From Streptomyces radicis (lineage in GTDB: Bacteria > Actinomycetota > Actinomycetes > Streptomycetales > Streptomycetaceae), in contig NZ_RBDY01000001.1 of the NCBI RefSeq assembly GCF_003626575.1, forward strand, positions 372,001 to 436,000: a DNA stretch of 64,000 nucleotides. Reading direction: 5' to 3'. Below the pieces are notes generated by a model. The model was given only the letters and a program-made list of their open reading frames with translations. It made no database searches and was not told the origin of the DNA. Shown here piece by piece: positions 8,598 through 16,424 of this stretch (its first letter is position 1; every line of letters begins with the position of its first letter). The translations under genes were made by a program, and so were the position numbers.

Positions 8598-9638
8598 ATG
8601 TCGTGGGGGATGTCGGCGGGGACGTCATGGGCCAGGACGCGGGCCGCCGCGCTCGGCGGGCCGCTCGCGCCGCTCGTTCCGCTTCTCGTCCTGTGTCTCG
8701 CGCTGCTTCTCGCCCTGCCGCCGATGGCGGGCACCGCCGTCGCCGCCCGACCCGCCGCGGGCACCCCGGGGTTCTGCCCCGGCGCCACGGGGGTCACGGT
8801 GGTGGTCGACTTCCAGGCGCTCGGCGGCGGCCGCGTGGTGCGGTGCGCGCCGGGGGCGCAGCCCGACGGCGTGTCCGCGCTGCGGGCCGCGGGGTTCGAC
8901 GTCGCGGGCACCAACCGCTGGGGCGACTCCTTCGTCTGCCGCATCAACGAGCGCCCCGGGCCCGCGGCCGAGCCCTGCGTCGACACCCCGCCCGCCGACG
9001 CCTACTGGTCGTACTGGCACGCCGAGAACGGCGGCGCGTGGACCTACAGCCAGCTGGGCGCGACCTACCGGCAGCCGCCCGAGGGCAGCTTCGAGGGCTG
9101 GTCGTTCTCGACGGCGGACGAGAGCGGCGGGACGCCCCCGCCGGGCGTGGCCCCCGAGCGCCGGGCCGAAGGCGGCAGCGGCGGTGGCTCGGGCGGGAAC
9201 GCCTCGGGCGGCGGCTCGGGTGGTGGCGCGACCGGTGGCGACACGGGCGGGTCGGGCGACGGCGGGGGCGAGCCCGACCTCCCGGGCGACCGGCCCTCAT
9301 CGCCCCCGCCGCCCCCCGAGCTCGACGACCCATCGGCCGACCCCGGGAGCCCCGAGGAATCCCGCGACCCCGACGACCCCGACGCCCCTGACGACCCGGG
9401 CGAGGAGCCCACCGCGCCCCCGGGGGAGTCGCCCACCGCGGCCCCGCCGCCCACCGAGGACCCGGGCTGGAGCGGCGAGGACTCCGCGTTCGAGGAGGAG
9501 CGGGCCGAGGCCGAACGCCCCGGCGGGCCATCGGCGTTCACCTTCGCCGCCCTCGCCATGCTCGCCGTGCTCGTCGTCGCGGGCGCGGTGGTGGCCCGGC
9601 GCAGACGGCGGGACGCCGGATCGGCCGACGCCGGGTGA
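8598..9638 (+). CDS. Secreted, membrane-anchored DUF4430-like protein of the ECF operon
   Basis: This 346-residue protein has an N-terminal signal sequence (residues about 20-52, [20 protein letters not shown], cleavage near AVAA), a beta-type domain at about 58-165 and a Gly/Ser then Pro/Asp/Glu-rich stalk at about 180-305. It ends with a single membrane span (about 312-335, [18 protein letters not shown]) and an RRRRR-type stop-transfer. The domain, with [21 protein letters not shown], looks like DUF4430, the fold shared with the C-terminal half of transcobalamin. Being the first gene behind a cobalamin riboswitch and coupled to EcfT, it probably captures corrinoid outside the membrane for the transporter. 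The start at ATG 8598 follows AGGGAAGGG. Confidence 0.72.
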   Translation: MSWGMSAGTSWARTRAAALGGPLAPLVPLLVLCLALLLALPPMAGTAVAARPAAGTPGFCPGATGVTVVVDFQALGGGRVVRCAPGAQPDGVSALRAAGFDVAGTNRWGDSFVCRINERPGPAAEPCVDTPPADAYWSYWHAENGGAWTYSQLGATYRQPPEGSFEGWSFSTADESGGTPPPGVAPERRAEGGSGGGSGGNASGGGSGGGATGGDTGGSGDGGGEPDLPGDRPSSPPPPPELDDPSADPGSPEESRDPDDPDAPDDPGEEPTAPPGESPTAAPPPTEDPGWSGEDSAFEEERAEAERPGGPSAFTFAALAMLAVLVVAGAVVARRRRRDAGSADAG

Positions 9639-10750
9639 CCGCCGCACGCCGCCCGGCGCGCCCCCTGGCGCGGACGCTGCACCCGGGCGCCTGGTGGCTG
9701 TGGGCGCTGGCCATGGCGGTCGCGGCCAGCCGCACCACCAACCCGGTCATCCTGGCCCTGCTGCTCGCGGCGGTCGGCTGCGTCGTGGTGCGCCGCAGGA
9801 CGGACGCCCCCTGGGCGCTGTCCTTCCGGATGTACCTGGTCTTCGGCGCGGTGATCGTGGTGACGCGCGTGCTGTTCCGCGTGGTGTTCGGCGGCGGCCG
9901 GGGCGAGACGATCCTGTTCACCCTGCCCGAGATCCCGCTCCCCGACGCGGCCCGGGGCATCCGCCTCCTCGGGCCCGTCGCCGCCGATGAGGTGCTCGGC
10001 GGCCTCTACGACGGGCTCCAGCTGGCCACCATGGTCATCTGCGTGGGCGCGGCCAACGCCCTGGCCAACCCCAAGCGGATGCTCAAGGCCATGCCGGGCG
10101 CGCTCCACGAGGTGGGCACATCGGTGGTGGTCGCGCTGACCGTCGCGCCCCAACTCATCGAGAGCGCCCAGCGCGTGCGCCGGGCGCGCAGGCTGCGCGG
10201 GGGGCGCGAGAAGGGCCGCAAGGCGCTGCACGGCATCCTCATCCCCGTCCTGGAGGACGCGTTGGAACGCTCGCTCGCCCTCGCCGCCGCCATGGCCTCC
10301 CGCGGCTACGGCCGCATCGGCGCCACCCCGCCCCGCGCCAGGTTCGCCGTCGGCGCGCTCGTGATCGGCGGGCTGCTCGGCATGGCCGCGGGCCTCTACG
10401 GCCTGCTCGACGCCGCGGCCCCGCGCCACCTGGGAACGCCGCTGCTGCTCGGCGGCGTCGCCGTGGCCGTCGCGGGCTTCGCGCTCGGCGGGCGCCGCGT
10501 GCGGCGCACCGGCTACCGCCCCGACCGCTGGCGCCCGGGCGAGCTCGTCACCGTCGCCTCGGGGGCGGCAGCCGCCGCGGTGATGGTCCTGGCCACCCGG
10601 GTCGACCCGGCCGACCTCTACCCCTCCCTCACCCCGCTGGCCTGGCCCCAGGCCGCGCCCCTGCCGGTGCTCGCGGTGCTGCTCGGCCTGCTGCCCGCCG
10701 TTCTCGCGCCCGGGCCGCCGTCCACGCCGTCGAGGGAGACCGTCGCATGA
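9635..10750 (+). CDS. ECF transporter transmembrane component (EcfT/CbiQ family)
   Basis: The GTG start at 9635 overlaps the previous stop (GTGA). The 371-residue protein has several hydrophobic segments: residues about 15-55, 65-90, near 125-150 and three in the C-terminal half. It also has the cytoplasmic coupling helices expected of EcfT: APQLIESAQRVRRARRLRG (about 170-188) and ALAAAMASRGYGR, corresponding to the A-R-G motifs that contact the ATPases. It is longer than typical EcfT (about 260) because of an extra C-terminal membrane pair. It joins the ATPase protein to the S component in a cobalamin or corrinoid importer. Confidence 0.88.
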   Translation: MTAARRPARPLARTLHPGAWWLWALAMAVAASRTTNPVILALLLAAVGCVVVRRRTDAPWALSFRMYLVFGAVIVVTRVLFRVVFGGGRGETILFTLPEIPLPDAARGIRLLGPVAADEVLGGLYDGLQLATMVICVGAANALANPKRMLKAMPGALHEVGTSVVVALTVAPQLIESAQRVRRARRLRGGREKGRKALHGILIPVLEDALERSLALAAAMASRGYGRIGATPPRARFAVGALVIGGLLGMAAGLYGLLDAAAPRHLGTPLLLGGVAVAVAGFALGGRRVRRTGYRPDRWRPGELVTVASGAAAAAVMVLATRVDPADLYPSLTPLAWPQAAPLPVLAVLLGLLPAVLAPGPPSTPSRETVA

Positions 10751-12378
10751 TCACCTTCGACCGGGTGACCTTCACCTACCACGGCGCCGCGCGCCCCGCC
10801 CTGTCCGGCGTCGACCTGCGCATCGGCGAGGGCGAGCTGTGCCTGGTCGCCGGGCGCACAGGCGTCGGCAAGTCGACGTTGTTGCGCGCGGTCAACGGCC
10901 TGGTGCCCCGCTTCACCGGCGGCCGCCTCTCGGGGCGTGTCGCGGTCGCGGGGACGGGCACGGAGGAACGCTCGCCCCAGGAGTTCGCCGCGCTCGTCGG
11001 CGTCGTGGGCCAGGACCCGCTCGCGGGCTTTGTCACCGACACGGTCGAGGAGGAACTGGCCTACGGCATGGAACAGTTGGCCATCGCTCCGGACACGATG
11101 CGCAAGCGGGTCGAGGAGACCATCGACCTGCTCGGCATCGCGGACCTGCGGCACCGGCCGCTGCGCACCCTGTCGGGCGGCCAGCAGCAGCGCGTCGCCA
11201 TCGGCTCCGTCCTCACCACCCACCCCGCCGTGCTCGTCCTCGACGAGCCCACCTCCGCGCTCGACCCCACCGCCGCGGAGGAGGTGCTGGCCGCCGTGCT
11301 GCGGCTGGTCCACGACCTGGGCACCACCGTGCTGATCGCCGAGCACCGCATGGAACGCGTCCTCCAGTACGCCGACCGGCTGCTCCACCTGCCGGGCGAC
11401 GGCACCGTGCGCGACGGCGCGCCCGCGGAGGTGATCGCCGGGGTCGACGTGGCGCCGCCCGTCGTGCACCTCGGCCGCGTCGCGGGCTGGGATCCGCTGC
11501 CGCTCTCCGTGCGCGACGCGCGCCGTCACGCCCCCGCGCTGCGCGAACGGCTCGCCGCCCGCGTGCCGCCGCCCGCGCGTTCCGCCGCCGAGGACGCCGA
11601 GGAGGCCGAACCCACCCTGCGCGCCCGGCGGATCACCGTCGTGCACGGGCCCACCGTCGCCGTCCGCGAGGTCGCCCTGGCGCTGCGGCCCGGCGAGGTC
11701 ACCGCGCTCATGGGCCGCAACGGCTCGGGCAAGTCGTCGCTCCTGTGGGCCCTCCAGGGCTCGGGCCCGCGCCGTTCGGGCACGGTGGACGTGGCGGGCG
11801 ACGACCCGGGGAAGCTGCCCGCGCACCGGGCCCGTTCCCTCGTGGGGCTTGTGCCGCAGTCCGCCGCCGACCTGCTCCATCTCAGGACCGTCGCCGCCGA
11901 GTGCGCCCAGGCCGACCGCGAGTCCGACGCCGCCCCCGGCACGTGCCGCGCGCTGCTCGACGCCATCGCGCCGGGCGTCGGCGACGGCGGCCATCCACGC
12001 GACCTGTCCGAGGGCCAGCGCCTCGCCCTCGTGCTCGCCGTCCAACTCACCGCCGCGCCACGCGTGATGCTGCTCGACGAGCCCACCCGCGGCCTCGATC
12101 ACCACGCCAAGCGCGCCTTCGCCCGCGTCGTGCGCGAGCTGGCCGAACGCGGCGGCTCGGTGCTGATCGCCACCCACGACGTGGAGTTCGTGGCCGCCAC
12201 CGCGGACCGCGTCGCCGTCATGGCCGAGGGCGAGCTGGTCGCCGACGGGCCCACGGCCGACGTCGTCTGCTCATCGCCCGCGTTCGCCCCCCAGGTCGCC
12301 AAGGTGCTGCGCCCACAGCCCTGGCTCACCCCCGAGCAGGTCGAACGCGCCCTCGCCGTACCGGAGTCGGCCCGATGA
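10747..12378 (+). CDS. ECF transporter ATPase with two fused nucleotide-binding domains
   Basis: ATG 10747 overlaps the EcfT stop (ATGA). The 543-residue protein carries two complete ABC domains. The first has Walker A GRTGVGKST (about residues 36-44), signature LSGGQQQR, Walker B VLVLDEPTSAL and switch His in AEHRMER. The second has Walker A GRNGSGKSS (about 319-327), Walker B VMLLDEPTRGL and switch His in ATHDVEF. The second signature is LSEGQR instead of LSGGQ, so the two catalytic sites are probably unequal. The fusion replaces the EcfA1/EcfA2 pair and powers uptake with the EcfT and S components encoded next to it. Confidence 0.93.
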   Translation: MITFDRVTFTYHGAARPALSGVDLRIGEGELCLVAGRTGVGKSTLLRAVNGLVPRFTGGRLSGRVAVAGTGTEERSPQEFAALVGVVGQDPLAGFVTDTVEEELAYGMEQLAIAPDTMRKRVEETIDLLGIADLRHRPLRTLSGGQQQRVAIGSVLTTHPAVLVLDEPTSALDPTAAEEVLAAVLRLVHDLGTTVLIAEHRMERVLQYADRLLHLPGDGTVRDGAPAEVIAGVDVAPPVVHLGRVAGWDPLPLSVRDARRHAPALRERLAARVPPPARSAAEDAEEAEPTLRARRITVVHGPTVAVREVALALRPGEVTALMGRNGSGKSSLLWALQGSGPRRSGTVDVAGDDPGKLPAHRARSLVGLVPQSAADLLHLRTVAAECAQADRESDAAPGTCRALLDAIAPGVGDGGHPRDLSEGQRLALVLAVQLTAAPRVMLLDEPTRGLDHHAKRAFARVVRELAERGGSVLIATHDVEFVAATADRVAVMAEGELVADGPTADVVCSSPAFAPQVAKVLRPQPWLTPEQVERALAVPESAR

Positions 12379-13280
12379 GCGCCCCCGCCGACCCCCGTCA
12401 CGCCGACCCACGTCACGTGGACGCCCTGCGCGTCGGCCCGCGCGCCGCGGTCGTGCTGGCGCTGGCCTGCGCGATCGGCCTCGCCATGTTCTGCTGGCCG
12501 CTGCTCTCCCCGCCCGAGCCCGAGGCCATGGCCCACGCGGGCGACGCGCCGCTGCTCTTCGTGCTGCTGCTGCCGGTCGTGCTCGCCGTCGTGCTGGCCG
12601 AGATGTCCGAGGGCGGCATCGACCCCAGGGCGCTGGCCCTGCTCGGCGTGCTGGCCGCGGTCAACGCCGCGCTGCGCCCGCTGGGCGCGGGCACGGCCGG
12701 GATCGAGACGGTGTTCTTCCTGCTGATCCTGGCCGGGCGGGTGTTCGGCCCCGGGTTCGGCTTCGCGCTGGGCTGTGTCTCGCTGTTCGCCTCCGCGCTG
12801 CTCACCGCGGGCGTCGGGCCCTGGCTGCCGTTCCAGATGATGGCCGCGGGGTGGGTCGGCCTCGGCGCGGGGCTGCTGCCCCGACGGGTCGCGGGGCGCG
12901 CCGAGATCGCGCTGCTCGTGGGCTACGGGGTACTCGCGGCCTACGCGTTCGGCTTCGTGATGAACCTGTGGTTCTGGCCGTACGCCACGGGCCCCGGCAC
13001 CGAGCTGTCCATCGATCCCGCGGCCGACCTCGGCGAGAACGCGCGGACGTTCCTGCTCTACACGCTGACCACGTCGTCCGCGGGCTGGGACACCGGGCGC
13101 GCCCTCACCAACGCGGTGGCCCTCACCACCCTCGGCCCCGCCGTCCTCGCCACCCTGCGCCGCGCCGCCCGCCGCGCGGCGTTCGACACCCCGGTCGCCT
13201 TCGCCCCCCGCGCGGCCGCGCCATCGACCACCTCCGCGATCACCGCGTCAACGCACCGGTCACCCGAGGAGAGAGCGTGA
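12375..13280 (+). CDS. ECF transporter S component (putative corrinoid-binding subunit)
   Basis: ATG 12375 overlaps the ATPase stop (ATGA). The 301-residue product has about six hydrophobic segments (near residues 23-42, 58-76, 82-100, 110-150, 160-182 and 190-210) and the FGPGFGFALGC and GPWLPFQMMAAGWVGLGAG stretches seen in CbrT/BtuM-like S components of actinomycetes. The S component provides substrate specificity. The riboswitch at the head of the operon argues for cobalamin or a precursor. The C-terminal 35 residues are Ala/Arg-rich and probably cytosolic. It is the last gene before the terminator at 13319-13350. Confidence 0.85.
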   Translation: MSAPADPRHADPRHVDALRVGPRAAVVLALACAIGLAMFCWPLLSPPEPEAMAHAGDAPLLFVLLLPVVLAVVLAEMSEGGIDPRALALLGVLAAVNAALRPLGAGTAGIETVFFLLILAGRVFGPGFGFALGCVSLFASALLTAGVGPWLPFQMMAAGWVGLGAGLLPRRVAGRAEIALLVGYGVLAAYAFGFVMNLWFWPYATGPGTELSIDPAADLGENARTFLLYTLTTSSAGWDTGRALTNAVALTTLGPAVLATLRRAARRAAFDTPVAFAPRAAAPSTTSAITASTHRSPEERA

Positions 13281-13318
13281 CCAGACCCCCGGCCCCGAAC
13301 GCGCGCCGCGCGGTGGGA

Positions 13319-13350
13319 GGGAGGGCCGCTCCACGGCGAGCGGCCCTCCC
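13319..13350. terminator. Hairpin terminator between the ECF operon and the P450/ferredoxin operon
   Basis: A perfect 12-bp stem (GGGAGGGCCGCT against AGCGGCCCTCCC) closes an 8-base loop. It lies 39 bases after the S-component stop and 36 bases beyond the ferredoxin stop of the opposing operon. There is no T run on either side, as is common in Streptomyces. It probably serves both convergent transcripts. Confidence 0.82.
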
Positions 13351-13385
13351 GGCTCGATGGGCCCGGGCGTCGGGTCAGGGGCGGT

Positions 13386-13580
13386 TCAGGGGGCGAGCGA
13401 GAGCACCCCGGCCGGGCAGGCGCGCACCGCGCGTCCGACGGTCTCCCGCTGCTCATCGGGCGGCGACTCCACGAGGACGACGACCACGCCGTCGTCCTCG
13501 CCCAGGTCGAACACCTCGGGCGCGGTGAGCGCGCAGCTGCCCGTCGAGACGCACAGGGCGGTGTCGGCGCGCACCCTCAC
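13386..13580 (-). CDS. 3Fe-4S ferredoxin partner of the cytochrome P450
   Basis: A 64-residue protein starting at the GTG complementary to 13578-13580, overlapping the P450 stop (GTGA). It has the small P450-redox-partner ferredoxin pattern: C-x5-C (CVSTGSC, residues 10-16), TAPEVFDLGEDDGVVVVL, and the final cysteine in RACPAG. The position of a fourth cysteine between the first pair is not occupied, consistent with a 3Fe-4S cluster. It should deliver electrons from a ferredoxin reductase encoded elsewhere to the adjacent P450. It is the last gene of the six-gene operon. Confidence 0.93.
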   Translation of the reverse strand: MRVRADTALCVSTGSCALTAPEVFDLGEDDGVVVVLVESPPDEQRETVGRAVRACPAGVLSLAP

Positions 13581-14839
13581 GGCCCTTCGCCCTCGGCGGG
13601 CAGGATCTCGTCCCAGGTCACGGGGACCCGCTCGGGGCCCACCACCGAGGTGCCCGTCTTGAACGGCACGTCGGCCAGCGGCGCCGCGAGCCGCAGCGAC
13701 GGGACGCGGCGGACCAACGCCTCGAGCGCGACGGTCAGTTCGAGCCGCGCGGTCTGCTGCCCGAAGCACTGGTGGGTGCCGTGCCCGAACCCCAGGTGCC
13801 CCTCGGTGTCCCTGGCGACGTCGAGGCGGCCGGGGTCGGGGAACGCCTCGGGGTCGTGGTTGGCCGACTGGATGGCGAGGATGACGTAGTCGCCCTTGGC
13901 CACCGGTCGGCCGCCGATCTCGGTGTCCACCGTCGCCTCGCGGACGATGCCCGCGCCGCCGCCGAAGAGGCGCACCATCTCCTCCACCGTGCCGGGCACC
14001 AGGGACGGGTCGTCGCGCAGCCTGGCCCACTGCCCCGGGTCGTTCAGCAGGGCGAGGACGCCGTGGGCCAGCGCCGTGGCGGTGGAGTCGAAGCCAGCGA
14101 CCAGCATCACGGCGCTCATCGCCACCAGCTCGACATCGCTGAACGGTGGCTCGGCGGACGGCGCGCGGGCCACCATCCGGCTGAGCGCGTCGTCCTCGGG
14201 CTCGACGCGGCGGCGCCGCACCAGCTCGAAGAGGTACCCCTGGAGCGGCCGCACCGCCGCGGCCAGCTGGACCTGGTCGGTGACGTCGCTGAAGACGCCG
14301 GAAGCGGCCGTGTGGAAGAGGTCGCGGTCGGCGTACGGCACGCCCACCAGGCCGCCGATGGAGGCGGTCGTGACGGGGATGGCGAAGTCCTGGTAGAGGT
14401 CGGCGGGCGGCCCCGCGGCGGCCAGCGCCCCGATCCGCTCGTCGACCACGGCCCGCACGAGCGGGCGGAGCTTCGCGAGCCGCCTCGGGGAGCTGATCTC
14501 GGGCCCCATGTGGCGGCGGAACCGCTGGTACTCAGGGCCGTCCATCCTGGTGAACTCGCCCTCGCCGATGGGGCGTTCCGGGTCGGCGTGCGCCATCAGG
14601 TGGACGACCTGGCCGGGGCGGCTGCTGAACCGCTCGGCGTCGCCCAGGACATCGCGCACATCCGCGTACCGGGACACCAGCCACGCCGTCAGCCCCGTCG
14701 GGCACGCCACCCGGGTCACCGGGGCCTCGGCGCGGAGGCGGTCGTAGACGGGCGCCGGGCCGAACGGGCATGTGCGCGGCTCGGGCATCGGCAGGTCGAG
14801 CAGCTCTGTTCCCGCCGGGGTGTCGGTGTGTCGGTTCAT
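13577..14839 (-). CDS. Cytochrome P450 of the putative isonitrile polyketide cluster
   Basis: The 420-residue soluble bacterial P450 has the heme loop FGHGTHQCFGQ with the thiolate cysteine at residue 358, an E-x-x-R motif (EMVR), and an I helix reading AGFDSTATAL. The I helix has Asp-Ser-Thr in place of the commoner Glu/Asp-Thr-Thr. It starts one base after the acyl-AMP ligase stop and overlaps the ferredoxin. Family members hydroxylate or epoxidise tailored natural products. In this cluster it would be a late oxidation step, for example hydroxylation or epoxidation of the isonitrile-bearing chain. The substrate is inferred only from context. Confidence 0.93.
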   Translation of the reverse strand: MNRHTDTPAGTELLDLPMPEPRTCPFGPAPVYDRLRAEAPVTRVACPTGLTAWLVSRYADVRDVLGDAERFSSRPGQVVHLMAHADPERPIGEGEFTRMDGPEYQRFRRHMGPEISSPRRLAKLRPLVRAVVDERIGALAAAGPPADLYQDFAIPVTTASIGGLVGVPYADRDLFHTAASGVFSDVTDQVQLAAAVRPLQGYLFELVRRRRVEPEDDALSRMVARAPSAEPPFSDVELVAMSAVMLVAGFDSTATALAHGVLALLNDPGQWARLRDDPSLVPGTVEEMVRLFGGGAGIVREATVDTEIGGRPVAKGDYVILAIQSANHDPEAFPDPGRLDVARDTEGHLGFGHGTHQCFGQQTARLELTVALEALVRRVPSLRLAAPLADVPFKTGTSVVGPERVPVTWDEILPAEGEGP

Positions 14840-14840
14840 C

Positions 14841-16424
14841 TCAGCCCTTCTCCCGTGCCCGGTCGCGCAGGTGGCGCCGGAGCACCTTGCCGCTCGCGTT
14901 GCGCGGCAGCTCGTCGAGGAACTCGAAGCTCGTGGGGATCTTGTAGTCGGCGAGCACGCCCCGCAGGAACGTGATCAGCTCGCGCGGCGTGGGCGCGGCG
15001 CCGGGGCGGGCGACGACGCACGCCCTGACCGCCTCGCCCCTGACGTCGTGCGGCACCCCGATCACGGCCGCGTCGGCGACGCCCGGATGCGCGCGCAGCG
15101 CCGCCTCGACCTCGGCCGGGTAGACGTTCTCGCCCGCCACCAGGACGGTGTCCTTGATCCGGTCGTGGAGGAAGACATAGCCGTCCTCGTCGACATGGCC
15201 CGCGTCGCCCGTGAGGAGCCAGCCGTCGACGACGGTCCTCGCGGTCTCCGCGGGGCGCCGCCAGTAGCCGTCCATCAGGGCGGGGGTGTCGATCCGCAGC
15301 TCCCCGACCTCGCCGGGCGGGAGCGGCGCGCCCGACCGGTCGACGGCCTGCACGGCGACGCCGGGGTAGGGGCGGCCCGCGGCCCTGAGCCGGGGGCCGC
15401 CGGGCACGTGGTCGGCGGGCGGCAGGCAGACGGCGGACGCGCAGGTCTCGGTGAGGCCGTAGATCTGCGCGAAGTCGCAGCCCATCACCTCGAGGCACTG
15501 CTTCAGCAGCGTCTCCGGCATGGGAGAGCCGCCGTACACCACCTTCCGCAGCCCGGTGAAGTCCCCTGGACCCACGCCGGGTTCGGCCAGCAGGATCGTC
15601 AGCATCGACGGCACCACGAGCGTCGTGGTGATGCCGCCGTCGCGGAACCACCGGAGCGTCCGCCGGGCGTCGAAGCCCCGCGCGACGACGTTGGTCGCCC
15701 CGGCCCTGAACCCCTGGAGGAACCACCAGGGCCCGCCGATGTGGTGCCCCGGCAGAACGTTGAGGCTGCGGTCGTCGGGCCGCCAGTCGAGCCAGTCGAG
15801 CGCGTGGCGGGCGAGGAGGTCGTTGATCGCCCAGAACGTCGACTGCGCCAGCACGACCCCCTTGGGCGCGCCCGTCGTGCCGCTGGTGTAGAGCTGCGCG
15901 AGCGGGGCCCCAGGGCCGTTGCCGAGGTCGGGGTCGGGGTCGGTGTCCGGGTGGCCGTCGCGCCAGGCGGCGAAGCCCTCGGGGCCCTCGTCCGTGAGGG
16001 CGACGACATTCCGCAGCCCGTCCAGGCGCGGGCGGAGCGCGGCGACGGTCGCGAGGTGGTCCTGGTCGGCGAAGAGGAGCTCGGCGCCCGAGTCGGACAG
16101 CACGTGCGCGACCTCGCCCGGCGTCAGCCGCGGGTCGGCGGGGACGAGGACGGCCCCGGTCCTGGCGCAGCCGAGCAGCAGCTCGTGGTAGTGCTCGGAG
16201 TCCCTGCCGAGGTAGGCGACCCGGGTGCCGGGGGCCACGCCCTCGCCGATGAGCGCGTGGGCCGTGCGGTTGCCGCGCCGATGGAACTCGAGGAAGGTCA
16301 CCGCGCGCCCTTCGCACTCGACGGCGACGGCGTCGGGCCGCGCCCGCGCGTGGTGCGCCGCCGTGGCGGAGAGGGTGGGGAAACGGGGGACGTCCGGCCC
16401 GCCCGGCCGGGTCGTGCCGCTCAT
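14841..16424 (-). CDS. Acyl-AMP ligase (ScoC/FadD10-like) of the isonitrile cluster
   Basis: The 527-residue protein starts at the ATG complementary to 16422-16424, overlapping the PKS stop (ATGA). It is an ANL-superfamily enzyme: P loop LYTSGTTGAPKGVV, YGLTE, LLTGD in the hinge region, and the C-terminal catalytic lysine in NASGKVLRRHL. In isonitrile lipopeptide pathways ScoC (FadD10 in Mycobacterium tuberculosis) activates fatty or isonitrile acids and loads them onto an ACP. Here no free ACP is encoded, so the acceptor could be the ACP of the PKS or CoA. An ordinary acyl-CoA ligase cannot be excluded from sequence alone; the neighbours favour the ScoC role. Confidence 0.85.
   Translation of the reverse strand: MSGTTRPGGPDVPRFPTLSATAAHHARARPDAVAVECEGRAVTFLEFHRRGNRTAHALIGEGVAPGTRVAYLGRDSEHYHELLLGCARTGAVLVPADPRLTPGEVAHVLSDSGAELLFADQDHLATVAALRPRLDGLRNVVALTDEGPEGFAAWRDGHPDTDPDPDLGNGPGAPLAQLYTSGTTGAPKGVVLAQSTFWAINDLLARHALDWLDWRPDDRSLNVLPGHHIGGPWWFLQGFRAGATNVVARGFDARRTLRWFRDGGITTTLVVPSMLTILLAEPGVGPGDFTGLRKVVYGGSPMPETLLKQCLEVMGCDFAQIYGLTETCASAVCLPPADHVPGGPRLRAAGRPYPGVAVQAVDRSGAPLPPGEVGELRIDTPALMDGYWRRPAETARTVVDGWLLTGDAGHVDEDGYVFLHDRIKDTVLVAGENVYPAEVEAALRAHPGVADAAVIGVPHDVRGEAVRACVVARPGAAPTPRELITFLRGVLADYKIPTSFEFLDELPRNASGKVLRRHLRDRAREKG

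Noticed and set aside
9170..9470. Gly/Ser- and Pro/Asp-rich coding tract as a DNA repeat element
   Set aside because: It is the disordered stalk of the secreted ECF-operon protein. The codons vary and there is no exact repeat unit.
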